Shown here: positions 54,951 to 64,000 of the stretch, in pieces | How the letters are laid out: each line of letters starts with the position of its first letter | How positions within the stretch are numbered: position 1 is the first letter of the stretch | Assembly (NCBI GenBank): GCA_030068075.1 | Contig: CM057841.1 | Location: 35,319,030-35,383,029, forward strand | Length of the DNA: 64,000 nt | Origin: Paguma larvata | Taxonomy: Eukaryota; Chordata; Mammalia; Carnivora; Viverridae | Reading direction: 5' to 3' | Translations under genes and position numbers: made by a program | Notes under the pieces: generated by a model | The model's input: only the letters and a program-made list of their open reading frames with translations | What the model was told of the DNA's origin: nothing | Database searches by the model: none

Positions 54951-57271
54951 TCAAAGTCCACCTATGCGTGGAAACATATGGTATCTGTCTTTCTCTGACT
55001 GACTTATTTCACTCAGCATAATACCCTCTGGTCCCATCCATGTTGCCACACATGGCCAGATTTCATTCTTTCTCATTGCCGCATAGTGTTCCATTTTGTG
55101 TATATATATATATACACCACATCTTCTTTATCCATTCATCTGTTGATAGACACTTAGTTTCTTTCCATGATTTGGCTATTGTTGAAAGTGCTGCTATAAA
55201 CACCAGGGTACACGTGCCCCTATGCATCAGCAGTCCTGTATCTCTTGGGTAGATTCCTAACAGTGCTATTGCTGGGTCATAGGGTAGTTCTATTTTCATT
55301 TTTTTGAGGAACCTCCACACCGTTCTCCAGAGCGGCTGCACCAGTTTGCATTCCCACCAACAGTGCAAGAAGGTGCCTGTTTCTCCACATCTTTGCCAGC
55401 ATCTATAGTTTCCTGATTTGTTCATTTTAGCCACTCTGACTGGTGTGAGGTTTTGATTCAATGTGGTTTTGATTTGTATTTCCCTGATGATGAGTGACAT
55501 TGAGCATCGTTTCATGTATCTGTTAGCCATCTGGAAGGCTTCTCCACTTTGGAGAAGTGTCTATTCATATCTTCTGCCCATTTCTTCACTGGATTATTTG
55601 TTTTTCGGGTGTGGAGTTTGGTAAGTTCTTTATGGATTTTAGATACTAGTCCTTTATCTGATATATCATTTGCGATTATCCTTTCCCATTCCATTGGTTG
55701 TCTATTAGTTTTGTTGGTTGTTTCCTTTGCCATGCAGAAGCTTTTTATCTTGATGAGGTCCCAATAGTTCGTTTTTAATTCCCTTGCCTTTGGAGATGTG
55801 TCGAGTAAGAAGTTGGTGTGGCTTAGGTCAAAGAGGTTTTTTCCTGCTTTCTCCTCTAGGATTTTAATGTTTTCTTGTCTCACATTCCGGTCCTTCATCC
55901 ATCTAGAGTTTATTTTTGTGAGTAGTGTAAGAAAGTGGTCTAGTTTCATTCTTCTGCATTCTGCTGTCCAGTTCTCCCAGCTCCATTTATTAAAGAGGCT
56001 GTCTTTTTTCCATTGGATACTCTTTCCCACTTTGTCAAAGATTAGTTGGCCATATGCTTGCGGGTCCATTTCTGAGTTTTCTATTCTATTCCATTGGTCT
56101 ACGTGTCTGTTTTTGTGCCAATACCATGTTGCCTTGATGATTACCACTTTGTAGTAGAGGTTAAAGTCTGGGATTGTGATGCCTCCTGCCTTGGTTTTAT
56201 TCTTCAGTATTACTTTGGCTATTCGGGGTCTTTTGTGGTTCCATACAAATTTTAGGATTGTTTACTCTAGCTTTGAGAAGAATGCTGGTGCAATTTTGAT
56301 TGGGATTGCATTGAATGTGTAGATTGCTTTGGGTAGTGTTGACATTTTAATGATATTTATTCTTCAAATCCATGAGCATGGGATGTTTTTCCATTTCCTT
56401 GTGTCTTTCCCAATTTCCTTCATATGTTTTTTATAGTTTTCAGCATAGAGATCTTTTACATCTTTAGTTAGGTTTATTCTTAAGTATTTTATGGTTTTTG
56501 GTGCAATTGTGAATGGGATTAGCTTATTTCTCTTTCTGTTGCTTCATTGTTGGTGTATGGAAATGCCACCAATTTCTGTACATTGATTTTGTATCCTGAA
56601 ACTTTGCTGAATTCATGGGTCAGTTCTAGTAGGCTTTTGGTGGATTCTGTCGGGTTTTCCATGTAAAGTATCATGTCGCCTGTGAAAAGTGAAAGTTTGA
56701 CTTCATCCTTGCCTATCCTGATGCTTTTTATTTTGCTTTGTTGTCTGATTGCTGATGCTAGGACATCCAGCACAATGTTAAATAGCAGTGGTAACAGTGG
56801 ACATCCCTGTCATGTTCCTGATCTCAGGGGGAAGGCTCTCAGTTTTTCCCCATTGAGGATGATATTAGCTGTGGGCTTTTCATATATGGCTTTTATGATG
56901 TTTCAGTATGTTCCTTCTATCCCGACTTTCTCGAGGGTTTTTATTAGGAAAGGATGCTGTATTTTGTCAAATTCTTTTTCTGCATCTGTTAACAGGATCA
57001 TATGGTTCTTATCTTTTCTTTTGTTAATGTGATTTATCACATTGATTGATTTGCGAGTATTGAACCAGCCCTGCAACCCAGGGATGAATCCCACTTGATC
57101 ATGGTGAATAATTCTTCTTATATGCTGTTGGATTCAGTTTGCTAGTATCTTGCTGAGAATTTTTGCATCTGTATTCATCAGGGATATGATTGGAGCATTT
57201 AGTCCATTTACATTCAGTGTTAATATTGAAAAATATGGGTTTAGAGTCACTGTGTTATCTGTAGGTTTCAT
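54951..57271 (-). pseudogene. L1 ORF2, endonuclease region deleted, broken
   Basis: LINE-1 ORF2 normally encodes an N-terminal endonuclease, a reverse transcriptase and a C-terminal Cys-rich region used for target-primed reverse transcription. Here it opens with the usual PYFSILTLNVNGLNAP segment (57190-57240) and jumps directly to ISLMNTDAKILSKILAN in the early reverse transcriptase, so roughly 1.5 kb is absent, including the endonuclease. Later landmarks are [20 protein letters not shown] (57035-57094), the polymerase active-site region reading LFTGDM at 56675-56686 where FADD is expected, [14 protein letters not shown] and the Cys-rich [12 protein letters not shown] part. Stops and shifts interrupt it; the longest open piece is 211 codons (55512-56147). 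Not functional. Confidence 0.93.
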
Positions 57272-57329
57272 GCTTGTAAGGATCTCTGGTAGTTTGTGTT
57301 CTTTGCAACTTTCCTTCATAGAGTCCCCC

Positions 57330-58208
57330 TCAGGATCTCTTGTAATGCTGGTTTATTTGTGATGAATCCTTCAGTTTTCGTTTGTTTGGGAAAACCTTTA
57401 TCTCTCCTTCCATTCTGAATGGCAGGCTGGCCCGATAAAGGATTCTTGGTTGCATATCCTTCCTGTTCATCACATTGAAGATATCCTGCCTTTCCTTTCT
57501 GGCTTGCCAAGTTTCTGTAGATAAGTCTGCTACAACCCTTATGTGTCTACCTTTGTATGTTAAGGCCCATTTTTCCCTAGCTGGTTTAAGAATTCTCTCT
57601 CTATCCTTGTATTTTTCAGTTTCACTATGACGTGCTGTGCAGAAGGTCTATTCAAGTTACATCTGAGAGGTGTTCTCTGTGCCTCTTGGATTTCCATGCC
57701 TGTTTCCTTCCTCATGTTGGGGAAGTTCTCAGCAATGATTTGTTCGAGTACCCCTTCAACTCCTTTCTCTCTCTCTTCTTCCTCTGGAATTCCTATGATA
57801 TGGATATTGTTCCGTTTGAATGCATCACTCAGCTCTTGAATTCTCCTTTCCTCTTCCTGAATCAGCTTCTCTCTCTTTTTCTCTGCTTCCTCTTTCTTCC
57901 ATAATTTTATCTTCGAATTCACCTATTCTTTCTTATGCCCTTTACAGTCCACATTGTGGCCACCTCCAATTTGTTTTGCACCTCATTTAAAGCATTTTTT
58001 TAATTCTTCCTGACTGTTTTTAAGGTCCTTGATCTGTGCAGTGAGGGACCCTCTGCATTCTTCTATGCTTTTTTCAAGCCAAGAGATTAGTTTTATGTTT
58101 ATCATTCTATATTCATGTTTTATTATGTTGCTTATATCTGTTTTCATCAATCCTTGAGCTGTCACTACTCTCTGTAATTTCTTGAGGAGAATTCTTCCGT
58201 TTCATCAT
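57330..58208 (-). pseudogene. L1 ORF1, frameshifted
   Basis: LINE-1 ORF1 encodes the RNA-binding trimeric chaperone of the L1 particle. The start MMKRKNSPQEITESSDSSRI is at 58208; the frame fails after 31 codons and resumes shifted by one. A Lys/Glu-rich coiled-coil part lies near 57820-57920. The RNA-recognition part reads RNNIHIIGIPEEEEREKGVE (about 57745-57805), and the C-terminal domain follows to a stop at 57330-57332. At about 879 bases it is within the normal range for ORF1, but at least two shifts and a stop near 57983 disable it. Confidence 0.92.
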
Positions 58209-58451
58209 TTTTGGCTAAGTGTGTTTTGGTTTGTTTCCCAATGTCACCCTTTTAGAGAAGTTCTTGGGACCACATGCAGTGGAGATATTGTAGGTCAAAG
58301 ATTCCTACTTTTAGTGGATGGATCCACTGGTACAAATTCTGTAGAGGGTTATTTCCCAATATTGTATCACCCCTCAGGAAGAACCAAATTGAGGCCATGC
58401 ACAGGGCTAGGGACGGGCAACATGCAGTGAACTTGGAAATGGAGTATTCTT

Positions 58452-59478
58452 ATTCTTGATCCAGTAAACATTGCCAAAACTCTACATTCTTACTATGTAA
58501 TATAATAAAAATACATTTTCCTAGGAAGCAGACTTAGTGAGGAGTTCTAAGACAAGGAATAGTAAGGGAAGGCTCTATTCCATTAGGAGAAATATCTGTC
58601 ACAAAGTCCATGCATTTTAAACTAGGAGAGAAATGCAGCCACCAGCATTTTTGTTTTTACCGAATTAAACTTTCATGTTTAACAGATTTATCTGTTTTCT
58701 CTTTAGAATTTCTTTCTAGCTGCACTTGGAATGTCATGTGTAACAGTGTGTGCTGGTGAAAGGTCAAGGAGGGAGTGAAACTAGATCCAGTAAGTGAAAA
58801 CCTGAGAAGGGGTCCACTCTGAAGCATCATAAGCAATAGAAACACTATGTTTAAGACATTTGAAGTTACATTATTTAGGACAAACAGCATTATCTAAGTT
58901 CCCGAAAAAAACCAAACAAACAAATAGCTCCATAATATCAAAGCAAAAATTTATTTGTAAAGGATGGTGTAGAATAATAAAAAGAGTTCAAGTGATGTTT
59001 AGGTAAAGATGTTTTCACTTGCCTTATTACATTTTGGGAAAGAAAATCCTTCCCATAATATAGCTTCTTTTTAGGGCCTCTATCTAAACAAAGGGAAGAA
59101 AAAAGAGCTAAATATAAGAGAAAAAATATATTTATGCAAAACTGATGGGAGTTGTGGTGCTTTTCTTTATACAAGAGTAAAGGCTGTCATAAGCCAGTGA
59201 CCTACTTTGGGAAATCAGGTGAAACAGATCCAGACGTAGTTGTGTTTTGGAGGCACGTGTCCCTGTGATGGGACATGTGGCTGAATTTCTGCCAGTTTTT
59301 GACATCAAATTTTAGAAACAGAATTTCTGCAGGAACCAAGGGGAAGAAATGCCTCAGTGACTGTGAATGATACCTTTGGGCAATTAAAAAAACATGATTG
59401 AAATTTTGCTGACAGGATTCTCCATCTATGATTCACAGAATTTACAGAGATATCATCATGACAATAGCTATTAGATAT
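58452..59478. other. Unique AT-rich DNA
   Basis: Antisense frames of 77, 78 and 63 codons (58657-59496) lack known motifs. No repeat recognised. Confidence 0.4.
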
Positions 59479-59479
59479 G

Positions 59480-59660
59480 AACTTAGTGCTGGCCACTGGA
59501 ATAAGTGCTTATATACATTCTCCTATATGTAAGTATTATTATAATTCTTCCAACTTTATAGGTTAGGACTGGGGATTTAAAGAGATCAATAACTTACCTA
59601 AGATAACATGGCTAGTTAAGTGATTGCATGAAGACTACGACATGTATTTTTGAATTTCAA
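59480..59660 (-). mobile_element. MIR
   Basis: GAACTTAGTGCTGGCCACTG, AATAAGTGCTTATATACATT, ACTTTATAGGTTAGGACTGG, AACTTACCTAAGATAACATG, GCTAGTTAAGTGATTG. Confidence 0.75.
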
Positions 59661-59679
59661 ATCCTAAATTTTATTTTAT

Positions 59680-59789
59680 TTACTTTATTTTATTTTTGTA
59701 TGTAAGTTCTTTGCTTAACATGGGGCTTGAACTCACAATCCTGAGATCAAAAGCCACATACTCTACCAATTGAGCAAGCGAGGCACCCC
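59680..59789 (-). mobile_element. Short, older CAN-SINE
   Basis: Antisense: tail, ACATGGGGCTTGAACTCACA, ATCCTGAGATCAAAAGCCAC, head TACCAATTGAGCAAGCGAGG. No CT-rich body, like the copy at 8792. Confidence 0.82.
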
Positions 59790-60087
59790 TAAATCCTATT
59801 AATCACTCCATTAGACTCTTAACTGTGTGTGTGTATTTATATCAACATTTATGTTTATTTTCATATCTGTATGTATTTGCATTTACAGTTATAAATAAGT
59901 ATTATGTCTCTTTCAAGAATCTTGAACTATCTATGCTAGCCAAGTGACAGAAAGCATAGCTCTTTTTTTTTTTAAAGAAAAGTAGATACTCACAGTTAAG
60001 TTGGGAGGTACTATAGAAAACCAAGGGGAAACTCTTGAAAAATTTAGCATTGAGTCTTACTGTTTGACTGAAGTTACTTCAATATCA

Positions 60088-60222
60088 GCATCAATATGTA
60101 ATGTAAACTTTGTGAGGGCAGGGACTTGACTCTTCTTTTTTCTTTCTTTGTACTCTCACTGCTGCAGTATATAGAACAGCATGTCTGTTTTGTATATATT
60201 TATGAGTGAATGAGCAACTTCA
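60088..60222 (+). mobile_element. L2 3' end fragment
   Basis: TTTGTGAGGGCAGGGACTTG, TGTACTCTCACTGCTGCAGT, ATATAGAACAGCATGTCTGT and TATTTATGAGTGAATGAG. The bases before it (59790-60087) are unique. Confidence 0.7.
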
Positions 60223-60307
60223 ACAATCAAATAACTCAATTTCTGTCTCTCAGAGACCCATCTCTTTAAGATTAGTGACTGGAAGTGATTCTGACTTTGA
60301 TGCTTTT

Positions 60308-60522
60308 TAAAAAAAATGTCTATTTATTTTTGAGAGAGAGAGTGAGAGAGACAGAATGCGAGCAGGAGATGGGCAGAGATAGAAGAGACACAGAATCTGA
60401 AACAGACTTCAGGCTCTGAGCTGTCAGCACAGAGCCCAACGCGGGGCTCAAACCCACAAGCTATGAGATCATGACCCGAGCCTAAGTTGGACGATTAACT
60501 GACTGAGCCATCCAGGTACCTC
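60308..60522 (-). mobile_element. CAN-SINE
   Basis: Antisense; head GACTGAGCCATCCAGGTACC. Perfect 17-base duplication CTGACTTTGATGCTTTT at 60291-60307 and 60523-60539. Confidence 0.96.
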
Positions 60523-60539
60523 CTGACTTTGATGCTTTT

Positions 60540-61494
60540 AAAAAAGGTCAGGAGATTCTCTGAAGTCAGAGGATGAATGATTTGGAACTAAGTGTGCATT
60601 CCTATTCTCTCTTACTTCTTTAAGACTAAGACTTTTGTCACTATTTATTAGTTTTCCAAGTAAGAGATCCAAATGCAGTGTGACCTGGAATTTACAACAG
60701 GTGCTGGTGAGGGATGAAATGGGTTAAGGAAATCTTGAGAATTGAATTGGCATTTTGGAGAGACTATCACTTTTTAAAAATTGCTTTGACTCATTATGAG
60801 TTGAAACTAAACTTGTGTAAAACACTTTATTATTTTTAGTAAACTAAGTGAACTAAGACAGTGCTGTCTGCCTTTAAAAATTTTTTAAATAAACGTCTCT
60901 AGATCTCTGTAGGTAAAAAGATAAGAACAATTGATGGTAGGTTAATTAAAACCTGTTCTCATCATTTAGAGGAGCTTGTGGCCGCTCATATAATACATAG
61001 CATGGGCAGAGGCTAAAAAGAAAAGAGTAGTGGAGAGATGATTAACTTAGGTGTATACCTTCTGACAATTCCTCATGAAGGTTGGACACATTTGCCTTCA
61101 GTGTCCCTCTTTATAATGGGAAGTTTGATGTTAATGAAAACCATGTTTTTAGGTTTCCGAGTCTCCTTCAGTCTGAAGACATCAGACTCTTTCCAAAAAT
61201 ATTCTCTGCTATATGGCTCTGGATTTACTGTACTAGGGAGCACTGGCACACAGATTGAGAAAATAGAATACAAGGATTTACTTAATACATATTTAAAAAA
61301 CACATGACTTGTCATTAACAAAGGCTGAAACATGTGGATTAGTATTAAGACCTGGCATGATTTTGCTTGTACAGAAGCTTTCTGAAAATATTCTCATCTT
61401 CTGTATTTTCATTAAAAAAATGTTTGTTAAGACTTAGCGTCAACATGCCACCCAGTTTGTCAATCTCTCAAGAGGATTGAAACAGATCTCATAG
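60540..61494. other. Unique DNA
   Basis: An 89-codon frame (61038-61307) and its 86-codon antisense partner (61073-61333) have no known motif. No transposon recognised. Confidence 0.4.
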
Positions 61495-61605
61495 CATCAT
61501 GATTTTACAAAGTGTGGTCCTCTTTCAGAATCACCTGGGGGACCAGGTCCAAATTCTAGACTCTTTGCTCTCATATTCCACAAATCCCAGAGAATACTGT
61601 GGGCT
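61495..61605 (+). mobile_element. MER5/MER20-like hAT fragment
   Basis: TTACAAAGTGTGGTCCTCTT, CAGAATCACCTGGGGGACCA, TCCAAATTCTAGACTCTTTG: the typical start of small hAT-Charlie elements. Confidence 0.6.
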
Positions 61606-61624
61606 GTACCTTTAATATATATTC

Positions 61625-61800
61625 ATAATGTGGCCACAACTTGCCTCCTTTGCCTCCACTACCCCAGCCCAGGCCACTTGACTACAGACTGCTCTTATGC
61701 CAAGTCATGTCACTCTTTCGTCCATGGCACAAAAGTCTCCCATCTGAGAGTAAAAGCCAAAGTCTGGACGCTAGTTAAAATTACCTTGGACAATAAGAGT
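61625..61800 (+). mobile_element. L2 fragment
   Basis: TGTCACTCTTTCGTCCATGG, AAGTCTCCCATCTGAGAGTA and AAAGCCAAAGTCTGGACGCT follow the L2 body in sense. Short. Confidence 0.55.
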
Positions 61801-62042
61801 GGTATTATAATTTTTTATGTCACATTTGTTGGTTTCCCTCAGTGACAGGCAGCAACTGATCCGCAGAAAAGAAAACTCTGGTAATTTTGACTGCAGTTGA
61901 TGTTTTATGATGAGCTATTTTTTGAACTACATTTTGTCACATTTAAGCAACATGTTCAATCACATAATATGATCCTTAAAATTTTCTGGTAAGAATAATT
62001 TCCTCTGTCTATATTTTTTCATCAGTCCAGCCAAATCTATAC

Positions 62043-62325
62043 AATGGCCACCCCTCTATGGTTACCACCACCCACAACTACCATCACCATCTCCACAACT
62101 ACCACCATCTCCACCACCACCCACAGCTACTGCCACCCTAAACATCACCGTTATCTCTCCTGCCTGCTACCCTTACTACCACCACCACCCAAGACTACCA
62201 CCTCCAGTATCATCATCACTATCTGTAACTACCACCCCCATCATCACTACCGCCCAGAGCTACCACAGCTACCACTACTTTCTCCATAGCTAACACCACT
62301 TCCACAGCTAACATCACCACCACTA
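62043..62325. repeat. CCA-rich imperfect array
   Basis: About 280 bases of degenerate CCA/CAC/ATC triplets with recurring ACAACTACCACC and ACAGCTACC words. The 81-codon Pro/Thr-rich frame inside (62044-62289) is a reading of the repeat; I see no flanking gene context that would make it an exon. Confidence 0.85.
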
Positions 62326-62695
62326 TTACATTTTTAGGAAACAGTGAATTATGGGTAGATAATCTTGTGAAGACTAATTAGAAAAACCATTCCAGAAAAA
62401 GTAGTTATTTTTATCAATTCTGAGTATCATTGATCTGCTTGCGATCATATAATTAAGCTTTTCTTGCTGAAAAATTGGTTAGTTATAAAATATGTATTAT
62501 AATATCACAAAAGGGATACTCTTCTTCTGTTACATATGTTTTGTCATTCTCAAGTTCAAAACGATAACTCTGTTGCTCCTATTAGAAGTTCCTGATTTTT
62601 CTACCAGTGTTTGTTACACGTTATTCATACACTATTAAACATGTTCTTAGTATATGCTGGTTCCATTCAGATTGACACAGGCAAAATAGAGTTTT
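62326..62695. other. Unique AT-rich DNA
   Basis: Nothing recognised. Confidence 0.4.
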
Positions 62696-62711
62696 ATCTC
62701 AATGTATTTTA

Positions 62712-62923
62712 TTTTATTTGTTTATTTTCTTTTATTTTGAGAGAGAGAGAGAAAGCTTGAGCGAGAGGGTGTAGAGAGAGAGAGGGAAAGAGAGAATCCT
62801 AACCAGGCTCTGTGCTATCAGTGCAGAGCCTGACTCGGGGCTTGATCTCATGAACCGTGAGATTGTGACCTGAGCCAAAATCAAGAGCTGGACGCTCAAA
62901 CGACTGAGCCACCAAGGCACCTC
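62712..62923 (-). mobile_element. CAN-SINE
   Basis: Antisense; head CGACTGAGCCACCAAGGCAC. Perfect 16-base duplication ATCTCAATGTATTTTA at 62696-62711 and 62924-62939. Confidence 0.96.
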
Positions 62924-62939
62924 ATCTCAATGTATTTTA

Positions 62940-63227
62940 ATGATACGATACAAAATGGATTCTCTTGAAAAAACATAATGTTTATTTGAAAATTTTGATA
63001 CATCTGCAAAGTATTATCTCCTTTTAAAGAACATGGAGACATATTTCTTGGCTCTGAAGGAATTGAATACAAAATAGTTCCACCTTTAAGTTCTCAAGTT
63101 ATTGGTCAATCCATAGAAAAGAAAAGTATTAGAAATACTGCATTTAACCTTACCAAAATATGACTATGGGGTCTGAAATATTCTAGAGCTTCTCAAACTT
63201 CTCGTTTGTTTGAGTCTGGCATTCTTG
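62940..63227. other. Unique DNA
   Basis: Nothing recognised. Confidence 0.4.
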
Positions 63228-63236
63228 ATTCTGACA

Positions 63237-63461
63237 TACTTTATTTAAAAAGTTTTTTAAATGTTTATTTTTGAGAGAGAGAGGAAGAAAGAGAGACAGA
63301 GCATGAGAAGGGGACGCGCAGATGGAGAGAGGACAGAGGATCCTAAGCAGGCACTACATTGACAGTAGAGAGCCTAATGCAGGGCTTGAACCCATGAGCT
63401 GTGAGATCATGACCTGAACCGAAGTCAGATGCTCAACCAACTGAGTCACACAGGCGCTCCA
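63237..63461 (-). mobile_element. CAN-SINE
   Basis: Antisense; head ACTGAGTCACACAGGCGCTC. ATTCTGACA duplicated at 63228-63236 and 63462-63470. Confidence 0.94.
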
Positions 63462-63689
63462 ATTCTGACAAATCTTAGAAGCCTGAGTTAAAGCAGAGGT
63501 GATTTGCCTGAAGAAGGGATGGAGGTGGGATGGAACTCTTCACATGGGCTCCTCCTCAGCAGCTCTGATATTTCCTTTTCCACTTCTGCCTGAACCTCAG
63601 GGCTCTGAGAAAACCAGTCCCTAACCTATTGATACCACCCACATGGTGTTTGGCAGGAGACAAAACTACTGTACCATGACATTCAACAG

Positions 63690-63800
63690 CATCATTAAAA
63701 TTGAACACTTGCTTTGTGTCAGGCACTGTCAGCAAGGTAGGGATGACTGTGCCCTCACAAAATGTTCAGTTTAGTGGAGAATGTGAAAAGGAAAGATGGT
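63690..63800 (-). mobile_element. L2 3' end, antisense
   Basis: ATTGAACACTTGCTTTGTGT, CAGGCACTGTCAGCAAGGTA, GCCCTCACAAAATGTTCAGT. The flanking 63471-63689 and 63801-64000 are unique. Confidence 0.65.
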
Positions 63801-64000
63801 ATGTTTGGAAATGTTACACAGAATGTTGAACTGTTAAAACATGGGATAAATTCTCAATACCCAGTACAAGCTTCACGAAAGGGAAAGTGAAAGAGAAGTC
63901 TGTCTCATATTCTATGCCATTGTTATAATTTAGCACAATTTGGTAACATACAAACATTGAATCATCTGGTAATTTGGTTGGAGGAATGGTTTTTATTATC

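Larger units (their letters stand above)
54727..58434 (-). mobile_element. Large L1 with internal deletion of the ORF2 endonuclease region
   Basis: Antisense, 3.7 kb: 3' UTR (54727-54950), ORF2 remnant (54951-57271), ORF1 (57330-58208) and about 226 bases upstream of ORF1 (58209-58434). A perfect 17-base duplication GGAAATGGAGTATTCTT lies at 54710-54726 and 58435-58451. Both reading frames carry stops and shifts, and the catalytic motif is altered, so it is inactive. Confidence 0.96.

Noticed and set aside
56673..57032. 119-codon plus-strand frame and the 118-codon frame at 55798-56154
   Set aside because: Both are antisense readings of L1 ORF2, which reads on the minus strand here.
62044..62289. 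Pro/Thr-rich frame resembling a mucin-like segment
   Set aside because: Low-complexity reading of the CCA array with no signal peptide or flanking gene context.
1..64000. CRISPR array, operon, prophage or other prokaryotic features
   Set aside because: No regularly spaced direct repeats, no Shine-Dalgarno-led gene strings. The sequence is plainly vertebrate nuclear DNA.
1..64000. Endogenous retrovirus or LTR pair
   Set aside because: No paired long terminal repeats, primer-binding site or gag/pol/env-like frames were seen. The reverse-transcriptase remnants are LINE-type.

Overview
The window looks like a gene-free stretch of a carnivore nuclear genome, most likely a cat or another feliform. 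The main evidence is about 33 copies of a tRNA-Lys-derived CAN-SINE. Their heads read close to GGGGCGCCTGGGTGGCTCAG, the middle carries the GCTGACAGCTCAGAGCCTGGAG-type block, and the body is CT-rich with an A-rich tail. That middle block is the felid/feliform form, not the dog or bear/mustelid form. Alongside them are L1 3' ends of carnivore type and a background of old mammalian L2, MIR, L1M and hAT-like repeats. All subfamily names were assigned by eye.

I found no convincing protein-coding exon, tRNA, rRNA, CpG island, CRISPR array or bacterial-style operon. Nearly all long open frames belong to L1 ORF1/ORF2 remnants or are antisense readings of SINEs. The one exception by length is a 254-codon antisense frame at 24085-24849, which has no recognisable domain.

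Layout: 1-5700 is mostly unique DNA with SINEs and a hAT-like repeat. 5700-7302 holds an L2 followed by a SINE and an L1 that used the same target site. 7303-19051 is unique DNA dotted with SINEs, MIRs, L2s and two L1M pieces, ending in a young 5'-truncated L1. 19068-25770 is the least repetitive part and the best place to look for conserved non-coding elements. 26187-28620 is a SINE/L1/L2 cluster. 31850-32600 is unique and carries an octamer palindrome. 33738-36526 is a nested L1-in-L1 with two SINEs. 39500-41200 is an L2 split by an L1. 42363-43631 is an L1 with a twin-priming inversion that is itself split by a SINE. 49260-50500 is an L1M split by a SINE pair. 54727-58434 is the largest element: an antisense L1 with ORF1 and with an ORF2 lacking its endonuclease region. 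The remainder to 64000 is unique DNA, three full SINEs, an old short SINE and a CCA-rich array.

No genes work together here. The window is best read as an insertion history, resolved by target-site duplications (TSDs): many SINEs and six L1s have clear TSDs, several of 14-20 bases. I see no new biological system. The most useful observations are the nested and inverted insertions, the internally deleted L1, and a few palindromic motif clusters in unique DNA.
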